Shown: piece after piece, positions 62,139 to 64,000 of the stretch
How the letters are laid out: every line of letters starts with the position of its first letter
Position numbering within the stretch: the first letter of the stretch is position 1
Source of the DNA: Thiomonas sp. FB-6
Lineage (GTDB): Bacteria; Pseudomonadota; Gammaproteobacteria; Burkholderiales; Burkholderiaceae_C
Assembly: GCF_000377645.1 (NCBI RefSeq)
Contig: NZ_KB898471.1
Location: 62,001-126,000, forward strand
Reading direction: 5' to 3'
DNA length: 64,000 nt
Position numbers and translations under genes: made by a program
Notes under the pieces: generated by a model
What the model was told of the DNA's origin: nothing
Databases searched by the model: none
The model's input: only the letters and a program-made list of their open reading frames with translations

Positions 62139-62612
62139 TCAGTCCTGCTCCAGGGTGGGGATGGTGGCGCGCGGTCCCTGCATCACGATTTCGCCACCTT
62201 GGCCGCGCGCTTGTGCAGGAAATCGCGCACCCGCTTCCAGCCCCCCGCCCACCACGGCGCCGTGCAGCACCGAGAGCACCGGAACCGGGCCGTACTGGAT
62301 GGTCTCGAAGGCCGCGTGCCAGGCGCGGGAGTGGTGGATGCCCTGCACCACGTTGCGCTCGCTGACCTCGCCGAGGTCCAGCCCCGCGCAGAAATGCTCC
62401 CCCGCGGCGCTGATCACCACCACGCGCACGTCCGCGGGCAGGTTGACGAAGGCGCTATGCAGTTGCGCGAGCAATGCGTCATGGACCGAGTTGCGCTTGT
62501 CGGGGCGGTTCAGGCGCAGGTGCAGCACGGTGTCGTTGCGCTGAAGCTGCAGCAGGTCCAGCGCCGCCAGTGCGCCGGTGCAGGCTCGGAATTCCTGGAG
62601 CATGGGATTCAT
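62139..62612 (-). pseudogene. Enoyl-CoA hydratase/isomerase, internally deleted remnant
   Basis: The first about 118 residues are a normal crotonase-fold N-terminus: HLRLNRPDKRNSVHDALLAQ, ISAAGEHFCAGLDLGE, VLSVLHGAVVGGGLE. Homology stops immediately after GGGLE, in a run of six C on plus (62241-62246). What follows is 30 unrelated residues in this frame. In another frame the next bases read KRVRDFLHKRAAKVAKS and stop at 62183-62185, which looks like the natural C-terminal tail of this family. So roughly half of the gene was lost with an out-of-frame junction. The catalytic acid residue of the second half is gone; no activity expected. Confidence 0.82.
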
Positions 62613-64000
62613 TCGGGAAGGATGATCTCGGGACCGCCGGCGTACAGCGCCTCGACCAGTGTCCTGTCCCGCTAATCACTGTCATTTCGCTGGGCCGTAT
62701 CGGGGCCCAGCCCGAAGGGTTCGGCGCCGATACCAGGCGCACGCGCAGCGTACCCACCGACACCCAGGTGCCCGAGGCCAGCTTGAAATCCTCGGCCACG
62801 CGGCCGTCGAAGGCCCCGCCCTGCTCGGGCCGCGCCGGATCGGCGAGCAGCCCGGCGTCGCCGATGCCGTAGTGGCCCTCGGCGTCGAAGGCCTGGGCCG
62901 TGAGCTGCGGCGCGTCGCGGTAGCCGGGAAACACGTTGACCCCGCGCACCCGGCGGGCCAGCGCCTGCAGCCTGTCCCAGCTCGACTGCGGCAGGCCGGC
63001 GCCGGCGTAGAACACGCCCCGCAGGCGCGACAGCCAGGAGGCCGCGACTTCGTCGTCCGCCTCGAGCATGGGCAGCAGCATGTCCAGGCCGCGCGGCACG
63101 TTGAAATGCAGGGTCGGCCGCAGCTCGCAGGCATTGCGCAGCGAGCGCTCGATCTGCCCGGGCAGCGGGCGCCCGTCGTCCACGGCCAGGAATCCGCCGT
63201 TGCGCAGCACCAGGCCCAGGTTGTGGTTGCCGCCGAAGGTGTGGCTCCACGGCAGCCAGTCGCGCAGCACCGGCTTTTCCTGCTCCAGGAAGCGCCAGAC
63301 CTGAGCGATCATCTGCTGGTTCGCGCACAGCACGCGATGGGTGTTGATCACCACCTTGGGGTGCCCGGTGGACCCGGAGGTCAGCAGGTACTTGGCATGG
63401 GTGTCGGGCGTGATGGCCTCGAAGGCGCGCATGACCTCCGGCCCCTCGGCGGTGCGCAGGAGGCTGTCGAAACGCAGCGCGCCGGGATAGGTGTCGGCTC
63501 CATCGCTGAACACCACCACCGCCTGCTGCCCGGAGCTGGCGATCGCCGGGCCGTACACCGCGGCGTCGCTGGCGTAGATCAGCGCCGGTCCCAGGGTGTT
63601 GAGAATGCCGTGGATGCGCGAATAGTCGCCGTCACGCACCAGGCGGCAATAGGCGCTGGACACGGCGCACACGACGCGGCCCACGTGCATCGCGGCCAGC
63701 ATCAGCAGCAGGTGGTCCAGCGCGTTGTCCGACAGCACCGCGACCGGCGCCTGCGCCTGCAGCTTCAGGCCCAGCAGGCTTTGCGCGATGCGCCCCACCC
63801 CTTCGCGGGTCTGCGCCCAGCTCAGGCTGCGCCAGGCGCCGTCGGGCGCGCGCTCGGCGAAGGCCGGCGCATCCGGCGTCTCGCGCGCCCAGGTCTCCAG
63901 CCATTCCCCCACGCAGCGCGCGTAGGGGCACAGGGGCTCGGGCGAGCGCAGCACGAAACTGCCGTCGTCGAAACCCACGCGCACCACGCGCTGCGGCGCC
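62479..64000 (-). pseudogene. Feruloyl-CoA synthetase (AMP-dependent acyl-CoA ligase), internally deleted; 5' end outside window
   Basis: ANL-family ligase that would activate ferulate or related acids to CoA esters. The frame is open from the window edge: ARCVGEWLETWARE, the P-loop LLTSGSTGHPKVV, LPWSHTFGGNHNLG and FDGRVAEDFKLASGTWVSVG match feruloyl-CoA synthetases. Two deletions are visible. Near nt 62940 LQALARRVRG runs directly into VNVFPGYRDAP; the normal about 70 residues with the ATE motif are absent although the frame is kept. Near nt 62728, after LRVRLVSA, homology ends in a scar; the likely true C-terminus (LVEALYAGGPEIILPE, stop at 62609) is read in another frame and overlaps the hydratase ATG. 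As drawn, the enzyme cannot be active. Confidence 0.82.
62655..62735. other. Scar between two parts of the feruloyl-CoA synthetase gene
   Basis: About 80 bp that match neither flank. It includes an AT-richer stretch (CGCTAATCACTGTCATTTCG, 62670-62689) and an inverted repeat GTATCGG (62697-62703) / CCGATAC (62727-62733) with an inner CCGAA/TTCGG hairpin. The repeats of TGTC/ACTGTC near the edge resemble IS ends, but I cannot assign a family. Read as a footprint of an excised or deleted element. Confidence 0.45.

Noticed and set aside
62655-62735. Complete insertion sequence in the fcs scar
   Set aside because: Too short for a transposase, and no target-site duplication or full terminal inverted repeat could be defined; reported only as a scar.

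Overview
The window is a 64 kb stretch of visibly GC-rich bacterial chromosome. Gene content and order (lysC-tilS-accA-alkA-like-cysS; mutS-hydrolase-pyrG-kdsA-eno-ftsB; ileS-lspA) are those of a betaproteobacterium, most likely a member of the Burkholderiales; I cannot name the genus. Coding density is high. Most genes start with ATG, with some GTG and TTG starts and many 1-4 bp start/stop overlaps.

Layout. 1-6.8 kb: 3' part of ileS, lspA, a DUF2189 membrane protein, a zeta-crystallin-type quinone reductase (minus strand), and a QseB/QseC-like two-component pair. 6.8-12.2 kb (minus): lysC, tilS, accA, an AlkA-like glycosylase and cysS. 12.5-31.8 kb (plus): a type VI secretion (T6SS) locus: tssB, tssC, hcp, tssE, tssF, a tssG/vgrG chimera, two further vgrG fragments, a truncated DUF2169-pentapeptide protein, a second pentapeptide protein, DUF3540, a PAAR-like DUF4150 protein, tssJ, tssK, tssL and tssM. 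31.9-37 kb: a TPR lipoprotein, an exported and a cytosolic cyclophilin, lpxH, cysE and trmJ (minus), and suhB. 37-39.5 kb: a lone SARP/BTAD-type regulator behind a long, less GC-rich leader, a DUF3563 mini-protein with an overlapping partner, and a 1-Cys peroxiredoxin. 39.6-44.7 kb (minus): a four-gene chaperone-usher fimbrial operon (pilin, chaperone, usher, tip-like subunit). 44.9-52.7 kb: mutS through ftsB. 52.8-58 kb: hslO, a gamma-carbonic anhydrase-like protein, the N-degron transferases aat and bpt, an IclR regulator and a PBP7-type peptidase. 58-64 kb (minus): two hypothetical proteins, a Liv-type binding protein, an acyl-CoA dehydrogenase, and the eroded remains of an enoyl-CoA hydratase and a feruloyl-CoA synthetase.

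The main finding is a set of internal-deletion scars. In the T6SS locus, the N-terminal half of TssG is joined in frame to the C-terminal part of a VgrG. A second VgrG keeps about 37 N-terminal residues joined to its tail. A third keeps only its gp27-like domain and runs out of frame into the C-terminal half of a DUF2169 adaptor. No complete VgrG, complete TssG, ClpV (TssH) or TssA is present here. In the fcs-ech pair, the adenylation domain has lost its central ATE-motif region in frame and its C-terminal subdomain, and the hydratase has lost its second half. These may be real pseudogenisation by recombination between repeats, or assembly collapses; read mapping would separate the two.

Functionally, the housekeeping blocks look intact. 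The baseplate, sheath and membrane-complex genes of the T6SS other than tssG look intact, but as drawn the system lacks a normal spike and wedge. The hydroxycinnamate (ferulate-like) branch would be non-functional as drawn.
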